DNA from: an uncultured Prevotella sp.
Lineage (GTDB): Bacteria; Bacteroidota; Bacteroidia; Bacteroidales; Bacteroidaceae
Length of the DNA: 64,000 nucleotides
Assembly (NCBI GenBank): GCA_944319915.1
Contig: CALUEY010000003.1
Location: 1-64,000, forward strand
Direction of reading: 5' to 3'
Shown here: one piece after another, positions 1 through 7,030 of the stretch
How the letters are laid out: each line of letters begins with the position of its first letter
How positions within the stretch are numbered: the stretch's first letter is position 1
Notes under the pieces: model-generated
What the model was told of the DNA's origin: nothing
Database searches by the model: none
Seen by the model: the letters and a program-made list of their open reading frames with translations, nothing else
Made by a program: the position numbers and the translations under genes

Positions 1-302
1 CCGTGGTTAACGTTCTTTATATTATAACGCTCTTTTCTTCCGTTTTGTTTCCATGGTGCAAATCTAAAGGTTTCGCAAGACCAAACGGCACGTCTTGCCG
101 GGCAGTGCGGTTTGTGCCGCCCCGCGCAGGGCTGCTTGCGGGCGCGCGTGGAGGCCGGGGCGGCGGCTTGCTGTCGGCATTTTTATGGGGGAAAAGCCCG
201 GCAGAAACGTATTATTATATGGTGCCGGTTGCGCGTGCGGGTATGCCCGTGCGCGCAGGCGGCGCGAATGCCGAAACTAAAAACTTTAAAACATAACTGC
301 AA
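1..302. other. Intergenic stretch before the sugar symporter
   Basis: No convincing gene is visible: short open frames exist on the + strand but they overlap each other, start in low-information GC-rich sequence and resemble no family. A TAGATTTG box (TAnnTTTG type) on the minus strand at 59-66 could serve a gene lying to the left of the window. No clear promoter box for the downstream symporter was found; the 15 bases before its ATG are A/T-rich. Confidence 0.5.
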
Positions 303-1763
303 ATGGTACAATCAGACAAGGGTAGCATGTCCTACCTCATTTCAATCGTGCTGGTCGCCGTGCTCGGCGGCCTGCTCTTCGGCTACGACACCGCCGTGAT
401 ATCGGGAGCCGAAAAGGGCCTGCAGGCCTTCTTCCTCGCCGCCGGCGACTTTGAGTACACCGACGCATGGCACGGCTTCACCTGCGCCAGCGCGCTCGTG
501 GGCTGCATCATCGGCAGCGCCGTTTCGGGTTATCTGGCCTCCAACTGGGGCCGCAAGAACTCGCTGGTGTTCGCCGGCGTGATGTTCTTCATATCAGCCC
601 TCGGCTCCATGGAGCCTGAGTTCCTCTTCTTCGAGCACGGCGTGGCCAACTTCGAGCTGCTCGTGGCGTTCAACATCTACCGCATCATCGGAGGCGTGGG
701 CGTGGGCCTGGCCTCGGCCATCTGCCCCATGTACATAGCCGAGGTGGCGCCGTCGAACATCCGCGGCACGCTCGTTTCGTGGAACCAGTTTGCCATAATC
801 TTCGGCCAGCTGGTGGTTTACTTCGTCAATTTCATCATCCTCGGCGACAACGCCAACCCCATAATCGAGGCCATGAAGGTGCTCAACGCCGACGAGGCAG
901 CCTGGACCATCTCCACCGGCTGGCGCTACATGTTCGGCAGCGAGGCCGTGCCGGCGGGCTTGTTCACCTTGCTCATCTGCTTCGTACCCGAGACTCCGCG
1001 CTACCTCGTGATGGCCGGGCGCGACGACAAGGCTCTGGCCATACTCCAGCGCATCAACGGACTCACCGTGGGCAAGGAGATTCTCAACGAGATAAAGAAC
1101 ACCGTGACCGAGAAGACCGAGCGACTGTTCACCTACGGAGTGCTCTGCATCTTCGTGGGCATCATGCTCAGCGTGTTCCAGCAGGCCGTGGGCATCAACG
1201 CCGTGCTCTACTACGCGCCGCGCATCTTCGGCGACATGGGCATGACCGACCCCATGGTGAACACCGTGGTGATGGGCGTGGTGAACATCCTCTTCACCCT
1301 CGTGGCCATCTTCACCGTTGAGAAGTGGGGCCGCCGCCCGCTGCTCATCACCGGCAGCATAGGCATGGCCGTGGGCGCCTTCGGCGTGGCCCTTACCTTT
1401 GGCAACCCCGCAGTGAGCATGGTGTGCATGGTTTGCATCATGGTGTACAGCGCGGCCTTCATGATGTCGTGGGGCCCCATATGCTGGGTTCTCATAGCCG
1501 AGATATTCCCCAACACCATCCGGGGCAAGGCCGTGGCCATAGCCGTGGCCTTCCAGTGGATATTCAACTGGCTTGTAAGCTCCACGTTCGTGCCTATGTT
1601 CAACATGAAGACGGCGGGCGACCCCGACTTCGGCCATTGGTTCACCTATGGGCTCTACGGCGCAATCTGCGTGCTGGCCGCCCTCTTCGTGTGGAAGCTC
1701 GTGCCCGAGACCAAGGGCAAGACGCTCGAGGACATGACCAAGCTGTGGCGCAAGGACAAGTAG
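303..1763 (+). CDS. xylE: Sugar:H+ symporter, major facilitator superfamily (XylE-like)
   Basis: A 486-residue, 12-TM inner-membrane transporter of the MFS sugar porter family. Family signatures are visible in order: GYDTAVISG in TM1, GRKNSL in the first inter-TM loop, PETPRYL at the start of the central cytoplasmic loop, QQAVGINAVLYYAP in TM7, GRRPLL in the second-half loop, WGPICWVLIAEIFP in TM10 and VPETKGKTLE at the C-terminus. The extended loop around residues 170-200 and overall length match XylE/D-xylose type porters of Bacteroidetes. Xylose, arabinose or glucose are all possible substrates; the sequence alone does not decide. The ATG at 303 gives the usual short N-terminus before TM1; an internal ATG at 330 is less likely. 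The gene stands alone and ends in a strong hairpin. Confidence 0.9.
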   Translation: MVQSDKGSMSYLISIVLVAVLGGLLFGYDTAVISGAEKGLQAFFLAAGDFEYTDAWHGFTCASALVGCIIGSAVSGYLASNWGRKNSLVFAGVMFFISALGSMEPEFLFFEHGVANFELLVAFNIYRIIGGVGVGLASAICPMYIAEVAPSNIRGTLVSWNQFAIIFGQLVVYFVNFIILGDNANPIIEAMKVLNADEAAWTISTGWRYMFGSEAVPAGLFTLLICFVPETPRYLVMAGRDDKALAILQRINGLTVGKEILNEIKNTVTEKTERLFTYGVLCIFVGIMLSVFQQAVGINAVLYYAPRIFGDMGMTDPMVNTVVMGVVNILFTLVAIFTVEKWGRRPLLITGSIGMAVGAFGVALTFGNPAVSMVCMVCIMVYSAAFMMSWGPICWVLIAEIFPNTIRGKAVAIAVAFQWIFNWLVSSTFVPMFNMKTAGDPDFGHWFTYGLYGAICVLAALFVWKLVPETKGKTLEDMTKLWRKDK

Positions 1764-1780
1764 GCCGCGCACTTGCCTGC

Positions 1781-1835
1781 CCCAACGCGATACCCGCCGG
1801 GAGGCCAGTGGCCTCCCGGCGGGTATCGCGTTGGG
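1781..1835. terminator. 26-bp perfect inverted repeat, bidirectional terminator-like
   Basis: Two 26-base arms (1781-1806 and 1810-1835) are perfectly complementary around a 3-base loop. It lies between the 3' ends of the + strand symporter and the - strand cupin, so it can terminate both. There is no T-tract on either side, so intrinsic termination in the classical sense is not certain. Confidence 0.75.
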
Positions 1836-1879
1836 GGATATGCCCGGTGGGGCTGTGGGGCGCAGGCGCGCCTGCCTGA

Positions 1880-2230
1880 TTAGATTACGGCATCGCCGGC
1901 GGTCATCTGCTGCAGCGAGCCTTCCTTCACTTGTATGCAGATGTAGGTCAGGTCGCTGTCGGCGGCTGCGGCAAGCTGACGCTTGGCGGCGGGCGCAACG
2001 CGCATCCAGTCGCCCTCGGCCACGGCCACTGGCTCGCCGTCGATGGTCATCGTGCCTCTGCCGCCCAGGAAACCGTATATCTCCTCGTTCTGCTTGTGGC
2101 TGTGCACGAAAGGCACCTGCGTGCCTGCGGCCATCCTGTTGATTGACACTTCGGCACCGGTGAGGCTCAGGGCGTCGTGCAGTTCAACGCGCGGCTCGGC
2201 TGGAGCCGCAATCTTCTTGTAGTTTTCCAT
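1880..2230 (-). CDS. Small single-domain cupin protein
   Basis: A 116-residue protein consisting of one cupin_2 beta-barrel. The first cupin motif is seen as HSHKQNEEIYGFLGGRG (metal-binding His/His/Glu candidates plus the conserved glycines), and the second half has the AEGDWMRVAP segment typical of the inter-motif region; the second-motif histidine is not obvious (AAKRQ occupies the place). Such stand-alone cupins bind a metal and a small sugar- or acid-like ligand, but the substrate cannot be assigned. There is no signal peptide, so it is cytoplasmic. It has its own well-formed promoter and converges on the sugar symporter. Confidence 0.8.
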   Translation of the reverse strand: MENYKKIAAPAEPRVELHDALSLTGAEVSINRMAAGTQVPFVHSHKQNEEIYGFLGGRGTMTIDGEPVAVAEGDWMRVAPAAKRQLAAAADSDLTYICIQVKEGSLQQMTAGDAVI

Positions 2231-2279
2231 TTTCTTGCTCCTTTTGTTTTTAGGTTCTGCATTTGTTTTGTTGCGGGTG

Positions 2280-2310
2280 CAAAGTTATGCATTATCTGCT
2301 TAACATACAA
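2280..2310 (-). promoter_or_regulatory. Promoter of the cupin gene
   Basis: On the minus strand TTG (2308-2310) is followed after exactly 20 bases by TAACTTTG (2280-2287), a full match to the Bacteroidetes -33/-7 arrangement. The leader to the cupin ATG is about 45 bases. Confidence 0.75.
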
Positions 2311-2313
2311 GAG

Positions 2314-2348
2314 GTTACGGCGGCGTAACATGGTTACACGGGCGTAAC
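2314..2348. promoter_or_regulatory. Two tandem 16-bp palindromes, candidate operator
   Basis: Two copies of the dyad GTTAC-N6-GTAAC lie at 2314-2329 and 2333-2348, centres 19 bp apart, directly upstream of the cupin -33 element and in the divergent interval towards the GIN-domain lipoprotein. Repeated dyads of this size and spacing are what a dimeric regulator binding twice would need. The regulator is unknown. Confidence 0.5.
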
Positions 2349-2495
2349 CAATGCTGGGCGTCAGCGGCTTAAGGCAATGGCCGTTATACTTTTTTAACTG
2401 TTGAGGGGCGCTGGTGTGGCTTCTTGGCGCAACATTCTGCCGCCTCTGGGCGTCTATATATAAAGAAAATGTGTTTAAACCTAAAAATGTAGAGT

Positions 2496-3359
2496 ATGAA
2501 GAACTTTGCCATCGCAGTGGCTTCCGTGCTCATCTTTGCCCTCGGGGCTTGCGCGGAAAGCATGGAAAAGGCCGTGGCCGCCGCCTCAGGGGGCGAGAGC
2601 ATCACGGCGAGCAAGAACATCGTGACGAAGAGTTTCGCCGTGGGCGACTTTGAGCGGATAAGCGCCGGGTCGATATTCAAGGTGGTATATACGCCCGCCA
2701 CGGGCAAGCCCAAGGTGGAGGTGCGCACGGCCGACAACGTGATGCCGCTGGTTGAAGTGGGCGTGAAGGGCGGCACGCTGCAGCTGCGGCTCTGCCACAA
2801 TGGCTCCATCCGCTCAATAAAGTCGGTAGATGTGTATGTGTCGTCGCCATCGCTCAGCGGCATCACGCTCAGCGGGGCGGCCAAGGCCGAGGTAAGCGGC
2901 GGGCTTGAGGCCAAGTCGTTTGGCGTGCGGCTGAGCGGAGCAAGCCGCCTGGAGGCGGGCAAGGTGCAGGCCGGCAGTTTTGAGGCTCGGCTCAGTGGGG
3001 CCAGCAAGATGGCCGTGGAAAGCGTCAAGGCGGCATCGGCCACGGTGAGGGCCAGCGGCTCGAGCAATGCCGTGATGGGCGTTGAGGCAGCCAACTCGGA
3101 ACTGAGGCTGAGCGGCGCGAGCCGCGCCGTGGTTGAGGGCAAGGCCGCCAAGGCGGTATATACGGCGTCGGGCGCGGCCTCGGTGGATGCCGCCGGGTGC
3201 GTGGCCACTGACGTTGTGGCCACCGCCTCGGGCGCAAGCAAGGTGAAATGTAACGCCACCGAAACGCTGAAGCCCAAGCGCAGCGGCTCTGCCAAGATAA
3301 GCTACAAGGGCAGCGCGAAGCTCTTGGGAGGCGGCGGCAAGGGCATACGCAGGCTCTGA
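2496..3359 (+). CDS. Lipoprotein with GIN (DUF2807) beta-helix domain
   Basis: A 287-residue exported lipoprotein. Residues 1-19 form a signal peptide with a lipobox (LGAC, Cys19). From about residue 45 the protein reads as a DUF2807 'head GIN' domain: a start segment FERISAGSIFKVVYTP followed by repeated ~20-residue turns containing LSGAS/ASGAS (at least six visible), which is the pattern of a right-handed beta-helix. The family is often annotated as a putative auto-transporter adhesin head domain, but there is no translocator here, so a periplasmic or surface-attached solenoid is the safer reading. The C-terminus is basic and Gly-rich. No close partner gene is evident. Confidence 0.85.
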   Translation: MKNFAIAVASVLIFALGACAESMEKAVAAASGGESITASKNIVTKSFAVGDFERISAGSIFKVVYTPATGKPKVEVRTADNVMPLVEVGVKGGTLQLRLCHNGSIRSIKSVDVYVSSPSLSGITLSGAAKAEVSGGLEAKSFGVRLSGASRLEAGKVQAGSFEARLSGASKMAVESVKAASATVRASGSSNAVMGVEAANSELRLSGASRAVVEGKAAKAVYTASGAASVDAAGCVATDVVATASGASKVKCNATETLKPKRSGSAKISYKGSAKLLGGGGKGIRRL

Positions 3360-3398
3360 CGTTGCCCGCAGCCGTGCGGCTATGGCGTGAACGGTTGC

Positions 3399-3438
3399 GC
3401 CCCGCAGTCCTTGAGGCATGGCCTTGGGGCTGCGGGGC
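3399..3438. terminator. Hairpin between converging genes
   Basis: Nine-base arms GCCCCGCAG (3399-3407) and CTGCGGGGC (3430-3438) pair perfectly, with partial pairing inside. It lies between the ends of the GIN-domain gene (+) and the AraC gene (-). Confidence 0.55.
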
Positions 3439-3467
3439 GTTGTGGCATTGGGTTGTTGGGGCAGGTG

Positions 3468-4364
3468 TCAGTGGCGGCGGTAGTCGGCGGGGGTGCAACC
3501 GGCGCACCGCCCGAACAGGCGGCTGAAGGCGGCTGCCGACGGGTAGCCGAGCTTGGCGGCTATCTCGCCTACCGTGGCGGAGGTGCCTATGAGCATCTGT
3601 TTGGCCACGTCGATGCGCCGCTTCTCAATGTATTCGGCGGTGGTGTGGCCCGTCTCGGTGCGCAGCATGTCTTGCGTGTAAGCCTTGGAGTGGTCGGCCC
3701 ACTGCGCCACGAGGGCTGGGCGGGGCAGCCCCTCGGTGGCGGCGCGGCCCGAGAGCAGGTATTCGTCGAGCCTTGCGGTGAGCCGCTGTATGTCATCGAG
3801 GCTCATGTCGTGGCGCAGCGTGAACTGCCGCGCGTAGTAGCGCAGGCAGTAGTTGAGCAGCAGCTCTATCTTGTTGCACAGCAGGGTGTGGCTGAAGCGG
3901 TCTATCCCCCACCGCAGTTCCTCGTCGATGAAGTCGATGCAGCGTTCCAGTTGCCGTTTCTCGCGCAGCGACACGCGCAGCATCTCGCTCTTGTCGTAGG
4001 CGAAATAAGTGTAGGAAGGCATCTTCAGGCCAAGGCTGTCGAGGCAGAGCAGGTCGGGGTGGAACAGCAGCAGGCGGCCGTTGGTGTCGCCTTCGGCCTC
4101 GATGTGGCGGCCGGGAGGGGCGAAGAGCACCGCCGCGTCGGCGAAGTCGCAGTTGCACGGCTGGCCGCAGCCGCCGCATGGCAGGCTGTCGGCCAGCATC
4201 ACGGCATAGCAGTCGAGGCTTACGCTGTGCTCGCTGCACGGCTTGCTGAGGTCGATTACGCTGGCTAAGGGGTGCAAGGTGCGCTCTCCGAAGAGGCGGT
4301 TGCACCGGCACACGGTCGATGAGTCGCAGTCTTTCATGGTCAATGTGCGTTGGTTCGTGGTCAT
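3468..4364 (-). CDS. AraC-family regulator with a Cys-rich N-terminal domain
   Basis: A 298-residue transcription factor: an N-terminal ligand-sensing half and a C-terminal AraC/XylS double helix-turn-helix (about residues 200-298, ending in GYPSAAAFSRLFGRCAGCTP). The ATG at 4364 overlaps the stop of the upstream AraC gene as ATGA, so the two are translationally coupled; a second ATG at 4337 is possible. The sensing half carries nine cysteines in the first 72 residues (13, 19, 21, 43, 52, 63, 66, 70, 72), including CGGCGQPCNC, where the neighbouring paralogue has an ordinary CGDITYGR-type segment. This suggests metal or redox sensing, but that is inference. Likely targets are the divergent sulfatase and nearby glycan genes. 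Confidence 0.85.
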   Translation of the reverse strand: MTTNQRTLTMKDCDSSTVCRCNRLFGERTLHPLASVIDLSKPCSEHSVSLDCYAVMLADSLPCGGCGQPCNCDFADAAVLFAPPGRHIEAEGDTNGRLLLFHPDLLCLDSLGLKMPSYTYFAYDKSEMLRVSLREKRQLERCIDFIDEELRWGIDRFSHTLLCNKIELLLNYCLRYYARQFTLRHDMSLDDIQRLTARLDEYLLSGRAATEGLPRPALVAQWADHSKAYTQDMLRTETGHTTAEYIEKRRIDVAKQMLIGTSATVGEIAAKLGYPSAAAFSRLFGRCAGCTPADYRRH

Positions 4365-5272
4365 GCCCCGGCTTCGGCGCGGCGGTATTCCATGGGCGTC
4401 ATGCCCACGCCGCGCTTGAAGTAGCGGTTGAAGTGCTGCGGATACTGGAATCCCAGGCGGTAGGCAATCTCCGTAACCGACTTGTCTGTGCCTGCCAGCT
4501 CGTCCTTTGCGAGGTCTATTATCTTGCTCTGTATGAACTCCTGGGGCGACCGCCCGGTCTCCTTCTTCACGAGGTCGCCGAAGTAGTTGGGCGACAGGAA
4601 GCACTTCTCTGCGAAGTATTTCACCGATGGCAGGCCCTCCATCTCGGCCCGCTTGCCGATGAAGTACTTGTTGAGTTCCTGCTCGAAGCGCGTGAGCACG
4701 TCGTGGTTGGCCTCGTGGCGGGTGAGGAACTGGCGGTCGTAGAAGCGCATGCAGTAGTCGAGTAGCAGCTCTATGTTGCGGCAGATGAGCGGTTTGCTGT
4801 GCTGGTCGATGGGCCTCTCAAGCTCCATCTCGATCTTTTCGAGGCAGTCGGCGAATATTTTCTTCTCGTCGTCAGACAGGTGCAGGGCCTCGCGCGATGA
4901 GTAGTCGAAGAACGAGTACTGCCCAATGCCCCGCCCGAGCGACGTTCCTCGGATGAGGTCGGGGTGGAAGAGCACCCCCCGCGCGTTAGGCTTGATGCCG
5001 GGCTTGAACTTTACGTGGACCACCTGTCCGGGCGCGAAGCTGGTCACCGTGCCCTCTTGGTAGTCGTAAGGCTGGCGGCCGTAGGTGATGTCGCCGCAGT
5101 AAGTCTGCTTCAGGAATAGGGCGTAAACCCTGTAGTCGTATGTCAGTTCTGGCGGGAACCGCATCGCGTCGAGCTTGTCCATGTCCACCACGGCGACGAG
5201 GGGGTGGCGCGTCTCGAAGCCGAAAAACTTGTTGTAGCTCTCTATGGAGTCGATGGTCAATAGCTGTTCCAT
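4361..5272 (-). CDS. AraC-family transcriptional regulator
   Basis: A 303-residue AraC/XylS regulator. The N-terminal half has the usual Bacteroidales pattern (TRHPLVAVVD, TYCGDITYGRQPYDYQEG, SFAPGQV, GVLFHPDLI) and the C-terminal half the double helix-turn-helix (FLSPNYFGDLVKKETGRSP, then VTEIAYRLGFQYPQHFNRYF). I place the start at 5272 because the TACCTTTG box at 5299-5306 puts transcription at about 5295; an ATG at 5284 is also in frame and would leave an 11-base leader. Its 3' end overlaps the next AraC gene by four bases. Divergent from the sulfatase across ~200 bases, so a local regulator of that gene is a reasonable guess. Confidence 0.88.
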   Translation of the reverse strand: MEQLLTIDSIESYNKFFGFETRHPLVAVVDMDKLDAMRFPPELTYDYRVYALFLKQTYCGDITYGRQPYDYQEGTVTSFAPGQVVHVKFKPGIKPNARGVLFHPDLIRGTSLGRGIGQYSFFDYSSREALHLSDDEKKIFADCLEKIEMELERPIDQHSKPLICRNIELLLDYCMRFYDRQFLTRHEANHDVLTRFEQELNKYFIGKRAEMEGLPSVKYFAEKCFLSPNYFGDLVKKETGRSPQEFIQSKIIDLAKDELAGTDKSVTEIAYRLGFQYPQHFNRYFKRGVGMTPMEYRRAEAGA

Positions 5273-5298
5273 GTCGTTGCGCATTTTTGTTCGTTGTG

Positions 5299-5306
5299 CA
5301 AAGGTA
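5299..5306 (-). promoter_or_regulatory. -7 box for the AraC pair
   Basis: TACCTTTG on the minus strand, 27 bases before the chosen start. No TTG at the ideal distance upstream, which would fit an activated promoter. Confidence 0.55.
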
Positions 5307-5414
5307 AGCAATATTTCGCTCACGGCGGTTACATGGATTACGGAAAAGAGTGCATTCTTTACCTTTGGGCGGGCCTGCTTTGCGCGTTGGCGCCGCGATT
5401 TTGCGGCCCGAGGC

Positions 5415-5445
5415 TTCGCAGTGTCAGTTTTTTGAGCTACCTTTG
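5415..5445 (+). promoter_or_regulatory. Promoter of the sulfatase gene
   Basis: TACCTTTG at 5438-5445, with TTC (one base from TTG) 20 bases upstream at 5415-5417. The leader to the ATG at 5477 is about 28 bases. Confidence 0.6.
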
Positions 5446-5476
5446 CCCTTGATATGACAACTAACCGCAATCGCTC

Positions 5477-6913
5477 ATGAAAAAGAAGTGGACACGCATT
5501 GGCGGCGCGCTGGCCGCCATCGGCTTCTTGCCGGCCACGGAGGCGCAGGCCGCCGACCCCGCGGGGCAGGCCACGCCCGACCGCCCAAACATCATATTCA
5601 TCCTGGCCGACGACCTCGGCTACGGCGACTTGTCGTGCTACGGCAGCCGCTTCGTGAAGACGCCAAACATCGACCGCCTGGCACGCACCGGCACATCGTT
5701 CACCCAAAGCTACGCCGGCAGCGGCATATCGTCGCCCTCGCGCTGCTCGCTGATGACCGGCAAGAACACCGGCAAGACCACCATACGCGACAACCAGTGC
5801 ACGGCGGGAGGCCTGCGCGGCATGAAGATAACGCCACGGGGCGACACCGCGTACATCCGCCGGGCCAACCTGCTGCCCACCGACACCACAATTGCCACCG
5901 TGCTATCGGCAGCAGGCTACCGCACCTGCCTCGTGAACAAGTGGCACCTTGACGGCTACGACCCTTCCGCCGCGCCCAACCACAGGGGCTTCCACGAGTT
6001 CTACGGATGGACGATAAGCACTGTGGAGTCGAACTCGCCGTACTATTACCCTTACTACCGATTCCATGGCGACAGCCTGATACACATCGACGCCAATGCG
6101 CACGATGCCCACGTGCGCCACAACACCGACATATCCACCGACGATGCGCTGGCCTTCATCGGGCGCAACAAGGAGAGGCCGTTCTTCCTCTACCTTGCCT
6201 ACGACGCACCGCACGAGCCTTACGTTATCGACGACACGTCGTGGTATGACGACCGCACCGACTGGACGATGAACACGAAGCGCTACGCCTCGCTCATAAC
6301 CCACATGGACGCGGCCATCGGGCGGCTGCTCGCCGCGCTCGACAGCATGGGCCTTCGCGAGCGCACCATGGTAATCTTCGCCTCCGACAACGGCGCGGCG
6401 GTGCAGGCCCCGATAAAGGAACTGGGCTGCAACGCTGGCTTCAACGGCCGCAAGGGACTGCTCTACGAGGGCGGCATACGTGTGCCTTTCATAGTGAACC
6501 AGCCAGGGCGGGTGCCGGTGCAGAAGCTGCGGAACATCATCTACTTCCCCGACGTGATGCCTACGCTGGCCGCCCTGGCCGGGGCGGAGGACAAACTGCC
6601 CGGTGGGATAGACGGGATGAACATCTTGCCGCTGTTCTACGGCAGGCAGGTGGATACCGACAACCGCCTGCTCTACTGGGAGTTCCCAGGCAAGCAGCGC
6701 GCCGCGCGCCGCGGCGACTGGAAGTGCGTTACGGTGAAGCGGGGTCGCCCGCTGGAGCTTTACAACCTGAAGGACGACCCGGGCGAGCGCCGCAACCTCG
6801 CCGCAGAGCATCCCGAGATGGTGCGTGAGTTCGATGCCGAGATGAGGCGGATGCACCATCCGTCGCCCTGCTGGCCGCTTGAGGGCGAGGAGGGCGCCCA
6901 ATCCGGCAGGTAA
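5477..6913 (+). CDS. Exported S1-family sulfatase, serine type
   Basis: A 478-residue sulfatase of the alkaline-phosphatase superfamily. Residues 1-26 are a signal peptide ending AEAQA-like, so it acts in the periplasm or at the surface. Metal ligands Asp45-Asp46 are in the ILADDLGYGD motif; the maturation signature is SSPSR (Ser85-Arg89) followed by CSLMTG, so the formylglycine precursor is Ser85 and maturation needs an anaerobic radical-SAM sulfatase-maturing enzyme (none is in this window). FASDNGA (residues ~302-308) supplies the C-terminal metal-site Asp/Asn and GRKGLLYEGGIRVPF the substrate-pocket stretch. The specific sulfated glycan is not predictable from sequence here. Neighbours are divergent AraC regulators and a converging GH43 gene. 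Confidence 0.9.
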   Translation: MKKKWTRIGGALAAIGFLPATEAQAADPAGQATPDRPNIIFILADDLGYGDLSCYGSRFVKTPNIDRLARTGTSFTQSYAGSGISSPSRCSLMTGKNTGKTTIRDNQCTAGGLRGMKITPRGDTAYIRRANLLPTDTTIATVLSAAGYRTCLVNKWHLDGYDPSAAPNHRGFHEFYGWTISTVESNSPYYYPYYRFHGDSLIHIDANAHDAHVRHNTDISTDDALAFIGRNKERPFFLYLAYDAPHEPYVIDDTSWYDDRTDWTMNTKRYASLITHMDAAIGRLLAALDSMGLRERTMVIFASDNGAAVQAPIKELGCNAGFNGRKGLLYEGGIRVPFIVNQPGRVPVQKLRNIIYFPDVMPTLAALAGAEDKLPGGIDGMNILPLFYGRQVDTDNRLLYWEFPGKQRAARRGDWKCVTVKRGRPLELYNLKDDPGERRNLAAEHPEMVREFDAEMRRMHHPSPCWPLEGEEGAQSGR

Positions 6914-6949
6914 GGGGCGCGAACGACAATGGAAAGTTATGGAACACGG

Positions 6950-6990
6950 GCCGCAGCCACGTCGCATAGGCGTGGCTGCGGCTCGTTTTT
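6950..6990 (+). terminator. Intrinsic terminator after the sulfatase
   Basis: Stem GCCGCAGCCACG (from 6950) pairs with CGTGGCTGCGGC (to 6982) around a 9-base loop and is followed by a short T-run at 6986-6990. It also lies downstream of the converging GH43 gene. Confidence 0.8.
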
Positions 6991-7030
6991 ATTATTCCGC
7001 TGGCGGCGTAAAAGCTTTGCAGCAGGCTGA

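Noticed and set aside
3..399. Short overlapping + strand frames before the symporter.
   Set aside because: Mutually overlapping, low-information sequence, no family; they run into the real gene in other frames.
1781..1835. The 26-bp perfect hairpin as a mobile-element end.
   Set aside because: Position between two converging stops fits a shared terminator, and no second copy is in the window.
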